DNA of 64,000 nt from Mesolinea sp040772305. Lineage in GTDB: Bacteria > Chloroflexota > Anaerolineae > Anaerolineales > Anaerolineaceae. The stretch is from the NCBI GenBank assembly GCA_040772305.1, contig JAXGYK010000001.1, positions 620,001 through 684,000 of the forward strand, written 5' to 3'. This document shows, in pieces, positions 52,170 through 60,097 of this stretch (its first letter is position 1; the number at the start of each line of letters is the position of its first letter). The notes beneath the pieces are model-generated. The model was given only the letters and a program-made list of their open reading frames with translations. It was not told where the DNA came from and searched no databases. Both the position numbers and the translations under genes were made by a program.

Positions 52170-54077
52170 ATGAGCTTGCATATACCCGTGCTACCCTCGT
52201 TACTTCCTGCGCACCTGGTTTTATGCGTACCGGAAATGCGGGTAGCCGACCCGATCTATAATGCCGCTGCGATCCTTCAACTGATTAACCGCGAAATAAA
52301 TTTGGACGCCAACCAGATTTTCTTATTTCCCGAATTGTCATTAAGCGGATCAAGTGCAGGTGACTTGCTGCGGATTCCTCCTTTAGCAGAGGCTTGTCTG
52401 GAACAGTTGCTCTTTTTGGAAGAAGCCTGTCGCTCACGCAAGATTTGGGCGGTAATTGGACTTCCTTTAAAAAGCCGCTGGGGAATATTTAATGCCGCCG
52501 CAGTACTGACTCCGCAGGGGCTAACAGGTTTTTCGCTTTCAGATCCAAAAATCAATCCACACTGCTCTTCTTTAGATGCGCCCGCATTGTTTTTGGAAGA
52601 GTCGATCAATGTTGGCGGAAGATTTTTACCCACCAGCCCCAATGCAGTCTTTAACTTAGAAGGCATCTTGAAGGATCCTATTCAGGTTCTGGTAGGAAAA
52701 CCTGGTGACGATGTTATTAAACAAAGTTGTGGTTTGATTCTTAACCTATACAATCGGCCCGCTCTGGCCTATGGAGCGAACCGGCCTGAAAGTTGGGCTG
52801 CTGTCAACTCACGGAGGTTGAATCGAAGTGTGGCCAGCTGCAGTGCAGGGCCAAATGAATCAACAACTGACCAAGTCTTTAGCGGGGAAGCGGTTTTTTA
52901 CCAAGCCGGATACTTACTCGCAGCAAGCAAGGAACTAGAGTTTAACTCGCAGGCTCTGAGCGTTAATCTGAGTCTGGCACAAAAAAAACGTCAGCCCGCT
53001 AAACCAAATGATGAGAGAAGTTTTTTGTTGACGCGCTATCCTTTTATTGATGAAGCAGCACCTTCGAAACAGTTCCAACGCGTGGTTGATATCCAGGCAG
53101 CTGGGCTGATAAAGCGCCTGCGGCACATCGGACATGCCAGTGTGGTAATGGGCCTTTCCGGCGGTGCGGATTCAAGCATGGCGCTCCTTGTTTGCGTGCA
53201 TGCGTTCCGGAAATTGGGGTATCCGGCAGAGAAAATCATTGCGGTTTCGATGCCCGGTCCCGGAACCTCGCAGGATGCCTTGATGCGGATCAAGCAGCTT
53301 GCAAAAGCAGCAGGCGTTACTCTGCGTACCATTCCGATCCACGACGCATTAGATCAACATCTCAAAGATATCGGGCATCCAGCAGACTTGTATGACATAA
53401 GTTACGAAAACTCCCAAGCCCGCGAGCGCACCCAAATTTTGATGGATCTGGCAAATCAGGAAGCTGCCCTGATGGTAGGGACGGGCGATCTTTCGGAAAT
53501 TGCCTTGGGGTGGAGTACCTTTAATGGGGACCATATTTCTTTCTATAACGTAAATGCCGGTCTTCCTAAAACGCTTTTACTGCGGGTTTTACCATGGGCA
53601 GGCAAGGAATTACTGGGAAAGGCTGGTCACGAAGTTTGTAAACGGATCGCAGCGGCAACCATTTCTCCAGAATTGATCCCAAGAAAAGACAATGACTCAG
53701 AACAGCAATCGACCGAAGAAAGTATTGGCCCTTATATGCTGCACGATTTCTTCCTGTATCATTTTATTCGACTGCGTTCTGGCCCCCGTGAAATTTTTGA
53801 AGCAGCCCGTCAAATCTTTAATGAACGTGAGCCTGCGGAGATTCTGAAGTGGTTAAGTGTCTTTTACCAACGTTTCTTTGCAGCGCAGTTTAAACGGTCT
53901 TCCTCCAGTGACGGGCCACAGCTTACCGAAGTCTCTCTTTCTCCACGAAATGGTTGGCAGATGCCTTCCGATGCTGAAGCTCAGTTATGGTTAAAACAAG
54001 TAGGTGATTTAATAGAAGGACTTTATCAAAGTGAAGAAATTAAAACCATTAGTTCTAGTATTTGGAACATCAGCTGA
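52170..54077 (+). CDS. nadE: NAD synthetase, nitrilase-NadE fusion type with degenerate glutaminase
   Basis: A 635-residue protein with the two-domain layout of glutamine-dependent NAD synthetase: a nitrilase-like N-terminal domain (about 1-270) and an ATP-pyrophosphatase synthetase domain (about 300-560). The synthetase is intact: PP-loop GLSGGADSSMALL (330-336) and GTGDLSEIALGWSTFNGDHISFYNVNAGLPKTLL. In the nitrilase, Glu55 (LFPELSLSG) is kept, but the Cys-bearing ExCEDLW-type segment reads LVGKPGDD and the Lys region is altered, so glutamine hydrolysis is probably lost. It should then use ammonia or borrow a glutaminase. It overlaps the next gene by 47 bases. Confidence 0.88.
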   Translation: MSLHIPVLPSLLPAHLVLCVPEMRVADPIYNAAAILQLINREINLDANQIFLFPELSLSGSSAGDLLRIPPLAEACLEQLLFLEEACRSRKIWAVIGLPLKSRWGIFNAAAVLTPQGLTGFSLSDPKINPHCSSLDAPALFLEESINVGGRFLPTSPNAVFNLEGILKDPIQVLVGKPGDDVIKQSCGLILNLYNRPALAYGANRPESWAAVNSRRLNRSVASCSAGPNESTTDQVFSGEAVFYQAGYLLAASKELEFNSQALSVNLSLAQKKRQPAKPNDERSFLLTRYPFIDEAAPSKQFQRVVDIQAAGLIKRLRHIGHASVVMGLSGGADSSMALLVCVHAFRKLGYPAEKIIAVSMPGPGTSQDALMRIKQLAKAAGVTLRTIPIHDALDQHLKDIGHPADLYDISYENSQARERTQILMDLANQEAALMVGTGDLSEIALGWSTFNGDHISFYNVNAGLPKTLLLRVLPWAGKELLGKAGHEVCKRIAAATISPELIPRKDNDSEQQSTEESIGPYMLHDFFLYHFIRLRSGPREIFEAARQIFNEREPAEILKWLSVFYQRFFAAQFKRSSSSDGPQLTEVSLSPRNGWQMPSDAEAQLWLKQVGDLIEGLYQSEEIKTISSSIWNIS

Positions 54078-55272
54078 TCCGTTTCATCAGGGTCACACCG
54101 ATTTAATCTGTGATTCAGTAAAAGCATTGGTTAAACATGGTATACAAGTTAAAGAAGTTGTGCTTGTGCCAGTTTTTCGTCACCATAACATTCAGGATAA
54201 TGTCAAAAAAAGCCTGCCGCTTACCTACGAAGAGCGCTTCGCCATGTGCCAAATTGCAGCCCGCCAAATTTCAAACGAATTGGGAAACCTGCTAAAGGAG
54301 GTACGGGTTAGCCGCATTGAGGAACAATTAACCCGCGAGAACAATCGCCCAAATTTCAGTGCGGAGACCATGCAGGCTCTGCGCTTAGAGACTGATTCAA
54401 GCCTTGACCTGGGGTTTCTCTTAGGTTTGGATGCCTTTGCTGGCCCCGACCCCAGTTTTGGACATTGGTATAAGCTGGAGAATCTGCTTGAGAGCAGTGC
54501 CCTGGTGATTGCCCCGCGGGAAGGATTTAAGGCAAACGAGGAATTTATTTGCAATTTGGAGGCCAGAGGAGCAAGACTAATATTTTTGGAAAGTGTAAAA
54601 GCTCGTGAGGTTTCCTCAACTGCGATACGCAGCCGCCTGGCACAAGGTGAAAGACCTTTAAATTTAGTAGAAGATGGGTCGATTTCTGCAGAGATACTGC
54701 AATATATTCAAGCCCATGGCTTGGTTGCGATCTGGCGTGCATTAGATGCAGAACAGCTCGATCTAGAGATTTTGCGCGCACCGGATCGAAAAGACAGTCT
54801 GGAAGTGCGGATTGGTAAATTACTCTTCGAACGGAAACTTAGCCTGGCTACTGCCGAATCATGCACTGGCGGACTGATCTCTCATCGTCTTACAAATGTA
54901 CCTGGCTCTTCAGAGTATTTTGTGGGCGGGGTTGTGAGCTATGCTTATGAGGCCAAGGTGCGCTTATTAGGATTAAGTTGGGAAACACTCAAAGCACATG
55001 GCGCTGTAAGTGCACCGGTGGTGCTTGAGATGGCCAGGGGTGTCCGCAATCTTCTATCTACTGATCTGGGTTTATCGGTATCCTGTATTGCCGGACCAGG
55101 AGGCGCAACAGCTAACAAGCCCGTAGGATACAGTTGGATCGGTTTTTCTACACCGGAGGGTGATTTCAGCTTTGAAGTACAGCTGCAGGGTGATCGCGTA
55201 CAAAACAAGGAAGCTTTGGCAGAAAAAGCTTTGCAGGTTTTAGTGAACTATCTGGAAGGGCAGTTCAATTAA
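54031..55272 (+). CDS. NadD-PncC fusion: NaMN adenylyltransferase plus NMN amidohydrolase
   Basis: A 413-residue fused enzyme. Residues 1 to about 235 are a nicotinate-mononucleotide adenylyltransferase: GTSADPFHQGH (12-22, nucleotidyltransferase GxxxDPxHxGH) and VSSTAIRSRL (194-203, ISSTxIR). Residues from about 255 to 413 are a CinA C-terminal/PncC domain: LATAESCTGGLISHRLTNVPGSS, VSYAYEAKVRLLG and CIAGPGGATANKPVG. PncC deamidates NMN to NaMN; NadD adenylates NaMN to NaAD; the overlapping NadE makes NAD. The start is GTG at 54031 with AGAAGGA upstream. Known single-domain lengths (about 200 and 160) fit a direct fusion with a short linker. Confidence 0.86.
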   Translation: MKKLKPLVLVFGTSADPFHQGHTDLICDSVKALVKHGIQVKEVVLVPVFRHHNIQDNVKKSLPLTYEERFAMCQIAARQISNELGNLLKEVRVSRIEEQLTRENNRPNFSAETMQALRLETDSSLDLGFLLGLDAFAGPDPSFGHWYKLENLLESSALVIAPREGFKANEEFICNLEARGARLIFLESVKAREVSSTAIRSRLAQGERPLNLVEDGSISAEILQYIQAHGLVAIWRALDAEQLDLEILRAPDRKDSLEVRIGKLLFERKLSLATAESCTGGLISHRLTNVPGSSEYFVGGVVSYAYEAKVRLLGLSWETLKAHGAVSAPVVLEMARGVRNLLSTDLGLSVSCIAGPGGATANKPVGYSWIGFSTPEGDFSFEVQLQGDRVQNKEALAEKALQVLVNYLEGQFN

Positions 55273-55621
55273 TTATTCTTAACTTGTGAGTAATTTTAAT
55301 AGGTAGCAGTAGCAGTAGAGGCTGGGGATTTGTGGATAAACGAGTTTGGCAGCCTAAAAGAACAGCAACGGCGCATTTAACGCTAGATGGTCTCATTGCT
55401 TTCTAAATAATGACACGGAATCTTGGATTTTCTCTCCCCAACCAGCTTGTGGATAAACCAGACTTACTCAGATAAATTTTTCCTCAGCTTTGAAGAAAAA
55501 GCAGATTTGAGCTGGTAACTATCTGAAAGACAAGATTAAGAGAGAACTTATTCCATCTCAAACGCCCACTTATACACAATATTCGGTCTGGTTTTCCACA
55601 GAAAAAGGGCATTTATCCACA
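55270..55621. promoter_or_regulatory. Candidate chromosomal replication origin (oriC)
   Basis: Gene-free stretch with, from left: an AT-rich run (55270-55303), trinucleotides TAGCAGTAGCAGTAG (55304-55318), a GC-rich 12-mer (55319-55330), and a perfect DnaA box TGTGGATAA (55331-55339). A second box in that orientation follows at 55448-55456. Three boxes lie in the opposite orientation: TTATACACA (55570), TTTTCCACA (55592) and TTATCCACA (55613), 22 and 21 bases apart. Box, GC-rich spacer, trios, then AT-rich DNA is the order known for basal origin-unwinding elements. dnaA is not adjacent, which lowers confidence. Confidence 0.72.
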
Positions 55622-55623
55622 GA

Positions 55624-56631
55624 TTAGAGGCCGTATTCGTTTTTCCAGTCCGATAAAAGCGCTTCGCCAGCGTCGATAAAGGCATCCAAGGCTTCAATTT
55701 CTTTGGCTTTTCCTTCAGGGGTGAAGTCCAATTCGGCCAGGAAGCATGTCCATGCTTCCTGCTGGGCAGGCTGGTCTGCCAGGGTTGCTGCAGCTAAGCG
55801 CCAGCTTTCCAGCAAGGGCCAAAGCGCAGCATGCAGGCTGCCGCTTTCTACCAGGGAATCGCAGGCAGCCATATAGTAGGCTTTGCGGGCTGGATGCAAA
55901 CTGACAGGAGGGTTAGGTGCTTTACTGGCGGATAGTAAGGCATTCTCCCAACAAGGACGCCAATCAGCATAGAGGGCAGCGCTGGCCTGCTGTGTGCCAG
56001 CAAGACGCGCTAAAACACCAGCCAAAGGCAAGCTGTCAACTGCCTCTGCGCGTACGGCAAAATCAAGGAGCAGACGGCGTGTTGTAAGGGCTGGTCCGTT
56101 CAATACGGCAATGGCGTTTGCAGCATTGAAAACAGCTTTGAAATAGAGGTCAATCCAGGCAGTATAAGGGATTTCCTGCGGATCTCCCAGTTCGAACCAT
56201 TGCTGCCGCGCCTTTTCGGCAAAAGGAAATGCCCGGGCATGGATTGTTTCCGGGCGGTCATAACTGGAAGAAACACCAGCCTGGATGAACTCCAGCCAGT
56301 GGTCTGTGTCATAGAGGATGCTCTGATGGCTGCTGAGAGCTGGCCCCAGCCAGGGGTTCAGGCGCAGGCGGCGGTGAAAGGTATAAAAGCTTTGGTGGTG
56401 GTGCTGGATATCGAAACTAACCTCATAGCTGATGCGTTTGACTTCACGCTCTACGGGCGGGTTTTCTTTATGTACAAAGACCAGGTCAATATCGGTGCTG
56501 CCGCCGATAAGAGGTTCTTCACTTAACGCAGAGCCCGTAATATAAATGGCCACAATATCGTGGTTTGATCGAGTTCTGCGGGCAACTTCTTCCCGGGACA
56601 GTTTGGTGAGCAATTCAGACGAAATGAGCAT
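55624..56631 (-). CDS. Nucleotidyltransferase-domain protein
   Basis: A 335-residue protein. An N-terminal pol-beta-type nucleotidyltransferase domain shows the GS...D-x-D pattern: YITGSALSEEPLIGGSTDIDLVFV (about residues 30-53), and a later acidic strand VSFDIQHHH may supply the third metal Asp. The remaining 230 residues are helical (HEPN/KNTase-C-like feel) and not identified. Substrate unknown; kanamycin-nucleotidyltransferase-like or regulatory roles are possible. It follows the deoxynucleoside kinase by 12 bases, likely one operon, and its stop abuts the last DnaA box of the putative origin. Confidence 0.75.
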   Translation of the reverse strand: MLISSELLTKLSREEVARRTRSNHDIVAIYITGSALSEEPLIGGSTDIDLVFVHKENPPVEREVKRISYEVSFDIQHHHQSFYTFHRRLRLNPWLGPALSSHQSILYDTDHWLEFIQAGVSSSYDRPETIHARAFPFAEKARQQWFELGDPQEIPYTAWIDLYFKAVFNAANAIAVLNGPALTTRRLLLDFAVRAEAVDSLPLAGVLARLAGTQQASAALYADWRPCWENALLSASKAPNPPVSLHPARKAYYMAACDSLVESGSLHAALWPLLESWRLAAATLADQPAQQEAWTCFLAELDFTPEGKAKEIEALDAFIDAGEALLSDWKNEYGL

Positions 56632-56643
56632 ATGGCCTCACTT

Positions 56644-57300
56644 TCATAGGGGCAGGCTTTCCTGGTAGGGGACCAGTTGTAAGGCCTGCCGGATGCGATC
56701 TAAAATGAAGGCCAAGTCCTGCGGATTGCTAACAATGTTCAGCTTGTCAGTGTCAATGGTAAGCAGGCGCCCCTGCCAGCGGCTTTGGCTAAAGAATGCA
56801 TCGTATGCATCGTAGAGCTCCTGAATGTAACAGCACTGCATATCGCGCTCGTAGGAGCGGTCGCGGTGGATAATGCGCTCCATAAGGGTATCGATACTGG
56901 CACGCAAGTAAACCACCAGGTTTGGTTCGGGGATTTTTTCAGCCAGGGCAGCATGTACCCGCTGGTACATGGTCAGCTCATCTCCTCCCAAATTTATGCC
57001 GGCAAAAAGGGCATCTTTTTCAAAGGTGTAATCGCTGAAGATCGTTTGGCCGGCGTTCAGTGCCTGCGGAATTACCTGGTTTTGCTGTTGGTAACGGCTA
57101 AGCAGGAAGAATATCTGTGTTTGGAAGGCATAGCGGGCCCGATCAGCGTAAAAATCGGAGAGAAAGGGGTTTTCTTCGAAGACTTCGAGCAGCATTTCGC
57201 TGCCAAAAGACTGGCTGGCAAGGCGCGCCAAGGTGGTCTTGCCCACCCCAATTACACCTTCAATTGCAATGTAATGTGCACTTTTGGGTTTCTCGTTCAT
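56644..57300 (-). CDS. Deoxynucleoside kinase (dGK/dAK type), first copy
   Basis: A 218-residue P-loop kinase. Walker A GVIGVGKTTL, ENPFLSDFYADRARYAFQTQIFFL (substrate site, FL/F-YxD pattern), FSDYTFEKDALFAG (DRS-like region altered to DY), PNLVVYLRAS and lid RDRSYERDM identify the deoxyribonucleoside kinase family. It salvages purine deoxynucleosides to dNMPs. A TATACT lies ten bases before the ATG, so the leader is nearly absent. It heads an operon with the nucleotidyltransferase gene. A second family member lies at 61666-62301. Confidence 0.87.
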   Translation of the reverse strand: MNEKPKSAHYIAIEGVIGVGKTTLARLASQSFGSEMLLEVFEENPFLSDFYADRARYAFQTQIFFLLSRYQQQNQVIPQALNAGQTIFSDYTFEKDALFAGINLGGDELTMYQRVHAALAEKIPEPNLVVYLRASIDTLMERIIHRDRSYERDMQCCYIQELYDAYDAFFSQSRWQGRLLTIDTDKLNIVSNPQDLAFILDRIRQALQLVPYQESLPL

Positions 57301-57803
57301 CGTGAGTTTTAGTATACCCCAACGCCCCGAGCTCTATGCTTGGCTGAACCGCAGAGCTGGGCTGGTTCCACTCTCTGGCGGAGGCTCAGCATGGAAGCTT
57401 CAGGCGCAGTGCTGGTGGATAGCTCTAGTGGCTGCGTTCTGGCTTTTGAACGCAGTACTTTAATCACCCATTGGGAAAGAATACCCCGTTGCAACAGTCT
57501 TGGTCAACCTTTCTCAGGTTTGACGGTTCACCCTGTAAAACAATGGCAAAACTTGCGGTTGTGAGCGCATGTCCTTGCATGCCAAATGCCTTGGCTAGTT
57601 CCGTTAAGCCCATCACTACATAGACCAGTGGTATTCTGTTGATGTTCTGAGTAAAAATCATCTTCTCTCCCTCAAAACACATAAAAACAAAAAACGAAGC
57701 TGAGCTTGTTCAAATGATCAGTCCCGGGAGTAATGCTTCGTGGGCAGCTAATTAATTGCACTATTAATAACAGCCCAAAGAATCCAGGCATTCAAGAACT
57801 TGT
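57301..57803. other. Degenerate stretch, one doubtful small ORF
   Basis: About 500 bases with no firm gene. A 72-codon minus-strand frame (57464-57682) has a hydrophobic/helical start (INRIPLVYVVMGLTELAKAFGM) but no ribosome binding site or recognised family; it may be a gene fragment. Together with the broken hicAB pair to the right, this looks like decayed accessory DNA. Confidence 0.3.
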
Positions 57804-58010
57804 TTAGTCAACGCCCAAATGCTGCTTTAAACCTTCCTGCAAAATTTCAGAGAAATTTACACCTGCCTCCTCCGCAGCCATATTCAACCAGCTGGGAATT
57901 GTGCAATTCTTACGAACCGACCGGCCATCATTTTTTAGACGGTATCGCTCAAGGTCCACACTCACTAGCGTTACAACGTCTAAAGGATATTCTTTCGCAA
58001 GTTCCCGCAC
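57804..58010 (-). pseudogene. hicB: HicB antitoxin remnant (C-terminal half)
   Basis: 68 codons from a GTG at 58010. The sequence after about residue 14 (VVTLVSVDLERYR...VRKNCTIPSWLNMAAEEAGVNFSEILQEGLKQHLGV) matches the HicB C-terminal ribbon-helix-helix/antitoxin end well. The N-terminal HicB fold (about 60 residues, beginning near the usual FPDLPGC) is missing, and a TAG lies upstream in frame. With the truncated hicA this points to one internal deletion removing the hicA end and hicB start. Confidence 0.75.
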
Positions 58011-58105
58011 ATCGCTCGCCTACTGTAGACATCGTGGTTTCCCCCGTGCCTTAGCAGTTCCCAGCTATTTGCCTTTAAGATTTTCACCAGCTCCGTCTGT
58101 TTCAT
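57980..58105 (-). pseudogene. hicA: HicA toxin remnant (N-terminal part)
   Basis: 41 codons from the ATG at 58105: MKQTELVKILKANSWELL, then the catalytic-His segment RHGGNHDVYS. After Ser28 the sequence leaves the HicA pattern and stops at 57980, overlapping the hicB remnant in another frame. HicA is usually about 60-80 residues, so the beta strand after the His is lost and the mRNA interferase should be dead. Too short to be picked up by length-based gene calling. Confidence 0.72.
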
Positions 58106-58295
58106 ATTAATATTATACGCATATTGTGCGTATTATCAAGAAATGAATATGGAATATGTAAAAATGCCCGTTTCTGAAATCTATCTGAACCTCACCTGAG
58201 CATGAATTTTTGGGCAGGGCCACTGGATGATTATTATTCATCCATTTTGGCGTTGCTCAACCACTTTTGTTAGAAGGGTAAGCAATTAATAGGGT

Positions 58296-59288
58296 TTAAA
58301 AAAGATTAGAGATGACAAAAGCGCCCAAGAGATAACACAAAACTCCTGCGAACAATAGCAGATAGGCTTTGCGCGGAGCGTTTTTGTATTCACCGTAAGC
58401 CAGCCCCCATACTTGATTCCACAAGCCGGTAGTCATTGAAAGAGGCCAGGCCATTACCGCGCTAAGATTGCGTGTGGCATACGCATGCAGGATATTACCG
58501 GCATATTGTACTGCGCCCGAGGCGAAGATCATCAGGTAGAGGCGCGGCTTCAGGCGTTTAAAAGCCGCCCATTGGCGCTTGCGGCTGAGGATGACCCCGC
58601 TGATCAGGCTGGAACCGAACCAGGCTCCGGCCATCAGAAGGCTTAGAAAAGGCATCACCGCCAGGCCATGGGGCTGCGAGACGCTCTTGAGGCTGTAGCT
58701 AATACCCAGCGAGTAGATCACACTGCCAAAGCTGGAGATTACCACCATCAGCAGGATTTTCCCGGTGATGCGCTCGCTGCCCATTTGCGCGCTCTTTGTT
58801 TCTGATCTAACATTACCGCTTGCATTGGTAAGGAATATGGCTGCCACCAGGAAGGCTCCGGCAAGCAGAATGCGCCCCGCTGTCATCCCCTGCGGTACAC
58901 CGCCCAATAAGTAGGAAATAAGGGTGCCAAAAATGAGCCCAATTGACGAAGAAATCGGCTGTGCCAGAGCCAGACCCACGCGCTGCATTACACGCATGGC
59001 CAGCATAGTGGCTCCTACGTAGGTAGCACCAGCCAAAAAAGATGCTAGTACCCGGCTGGGATCCTGACGCCAAACAGTGGCTATATTGGTAAACAAGGCC
59101 TGCCCATCCAAGGCAAAACCAACTGCCCATACAAAAAGCACACTGCTGGTAAAGAAGATGAGATAAAAGGCTTCCAGCGGGAAATCATCCAGATATTTGA
59201 GGATGATTGCCCAGGAAGCCCAACAAAAGGCAGCCAGAAGGGCAAAGGTGATTGCGCTCCCAGCGCTAAGTTGGGGGTCGAAGTTCAT
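58296..59288 (-). CDS. DMT-superfamily transporter (EamA/GRP-like)
   Basis: A 330-residue membrane protein with about ten helices. The N-terminal half (FALLAAFCWASWAIILKYLDD, QRVGLALAQPISSSIGLIFGTLISYLL) and C-terminal half (SLKSVSQPHGLAVMPFLSLLMAGAWFGSSLISG, SAVMAWPLSMTTGLWNQVWGLAYGEYKNAP) form the tandem fold of drug/metabolite transporters; the sequence is closest in style to the glucose/rhamnose/ureide-type branch. Substrate unknown. The ATG at 59288 lies six bases after TACAAT, with no ribosome binding site, predicting a leaderless mRNA. Confidence 0.82.
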   Translation of the reverse strand: MNFDPQLSAGSAITFALLAAFCWASWAIILKYLDDFPLEAFYLIFFTSSVLFVWAVGFALDGQALFTNIATVWRQDPSRVLASFLAGATYVGATMLAMRVMQRVGLALAQPISSSIGLIFGTLISYLLGGVPQGMTAGRILLAGAFLVAAIFLTNASGNVRSETKSAQMGSERITGKILLMVVISSFGSVIYSLGISYSLKSVSQPHGLAVMPFLSLLMAGAWFGSSLISGVILSRKRQWAAFKRLKPRLYLMIFASGAVQYAGNILHAYATRNLSAVMAWPLSMTTGLWNQVWGLAYGEYKNAPRKAYLLLFAGVLCYLLGAFVISNLF

Positions 59289-59294
59289 AGTCTG

Positions 59295-59300
59295 ATTGTA
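59295..59300 (-). promoter_or_regulatory. -10 box TACAAT, predicted leaderless promoter
   Basis: TACAAT on minus, CAGACT, then ATG at 59288: the same six-base spacing as at 920, 40099, 40201, 45415 and 52170. Confidence 0.55.
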
Positions 59301-59421
59301 ATGCGGCCTGCTTGGGTTGTGGGCTCGAGATTATATTTGAATTATTGGCAGTATATTCCAGCGGATGCAAGATCCGCTGGAAGCTCAAAAGGGATTAAGA
59401 TACAGGCGCGAAGACCAGGGT

Positions 59422-59811
59422 TCACTCGTTAATGAAGTGAACCTCGTGCTGCATCTCGGCCACCTTGCTGAGCGTTTCGTGGATACTGCAATATTTGCCC
59501 GCCAGTTCAATCGACCTCAGCATCTGCTTTTGGTCGACATCCCCTGTGACGGTAATATCCATTTTGACCCATGCAAGTGTAGTGGGCACTTCCTTGCGTT
59601 TTTCCCCTGTGACGATGTAATCTATACGCTCTGGGTTAAGGTGCTGCTTGGCAAGGATACTTTCAAGGGTGGCGTGGAAGCATCCCGAAAGGCTGCCTAA
59701 GAGCATATCGTAAGGATAGAATTCACCTTCTTTTCCACCTACCAAAAGACTTCCGCGACCATTATCAACTGTCCCGCTTTCAGGCGTAAAACTGGCTTTA
59801 ATTTCTAACAT
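59422..59811 (-). CDS. OsmC/Ohr-family protein
   Basis: A 129-residue OsmC-fold protein. The two redox Cys of the family are present: LGSLSGCFHATLES and AGKYCSIHETL. It probably reduces organic peroxides. YPYDMLLGSLSGC matches the typical OsmC dimer helix start. AAGGAGCG before the ATG gives a normal leader, unlike its leaderless neighbour. Confidence 0.88.
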   Translation of the reverse strand: MLEIKASFTPESGTVDNGRGSLLVGGKEGEFYPYDMLLGSLSGCFHATLESILAKQHLNPERIDYIVTGEKRKEVPTTLAWVKMDITVTGDVDQKQMLRSIELAGKYCSIHETLSKVAEMQHEVHFINE

Positions 59812-60097
59812 ATACGCTCCTTGATTTAAGTTGAGCTTATTCTATCGAATATGGGTTATCCTTAGCCAAAATCTGCCTAGCCTTTGTCCTTATCTATAGC
59901 TGCCAAAGCCAAACAGAACCGAGGCTGAATGAGCAGCTTGAAGGAAAACCGGTAATCACCCTTCCGGTTCAGCGCGAGATATGCGATAATCAAATCCCGT
60001 AACGAGTCCATTTTAAAAAAGTATGGCTATCCTCTTTCCGGAGGGAGTGAGCCTTAGATTGCAGCCACCTAACAGGAGCCCTTGCAAGGAGTTGTGG

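Noticed and set aside
55273..55623. Origin gap as an integration site, CRISPR leader or riboswitch
   Set aside because: No direct repeats with spacers, no integrase, no conserved aptamer-like pairing; the DnaA-box pattern explains it better.
57464..57682. Small frame as a DUF3791-like toxin-antitoxin component
   Set aside because: The resemblance is limited to a short helical stretch; there is no ribosome binding site, and I could not support it.
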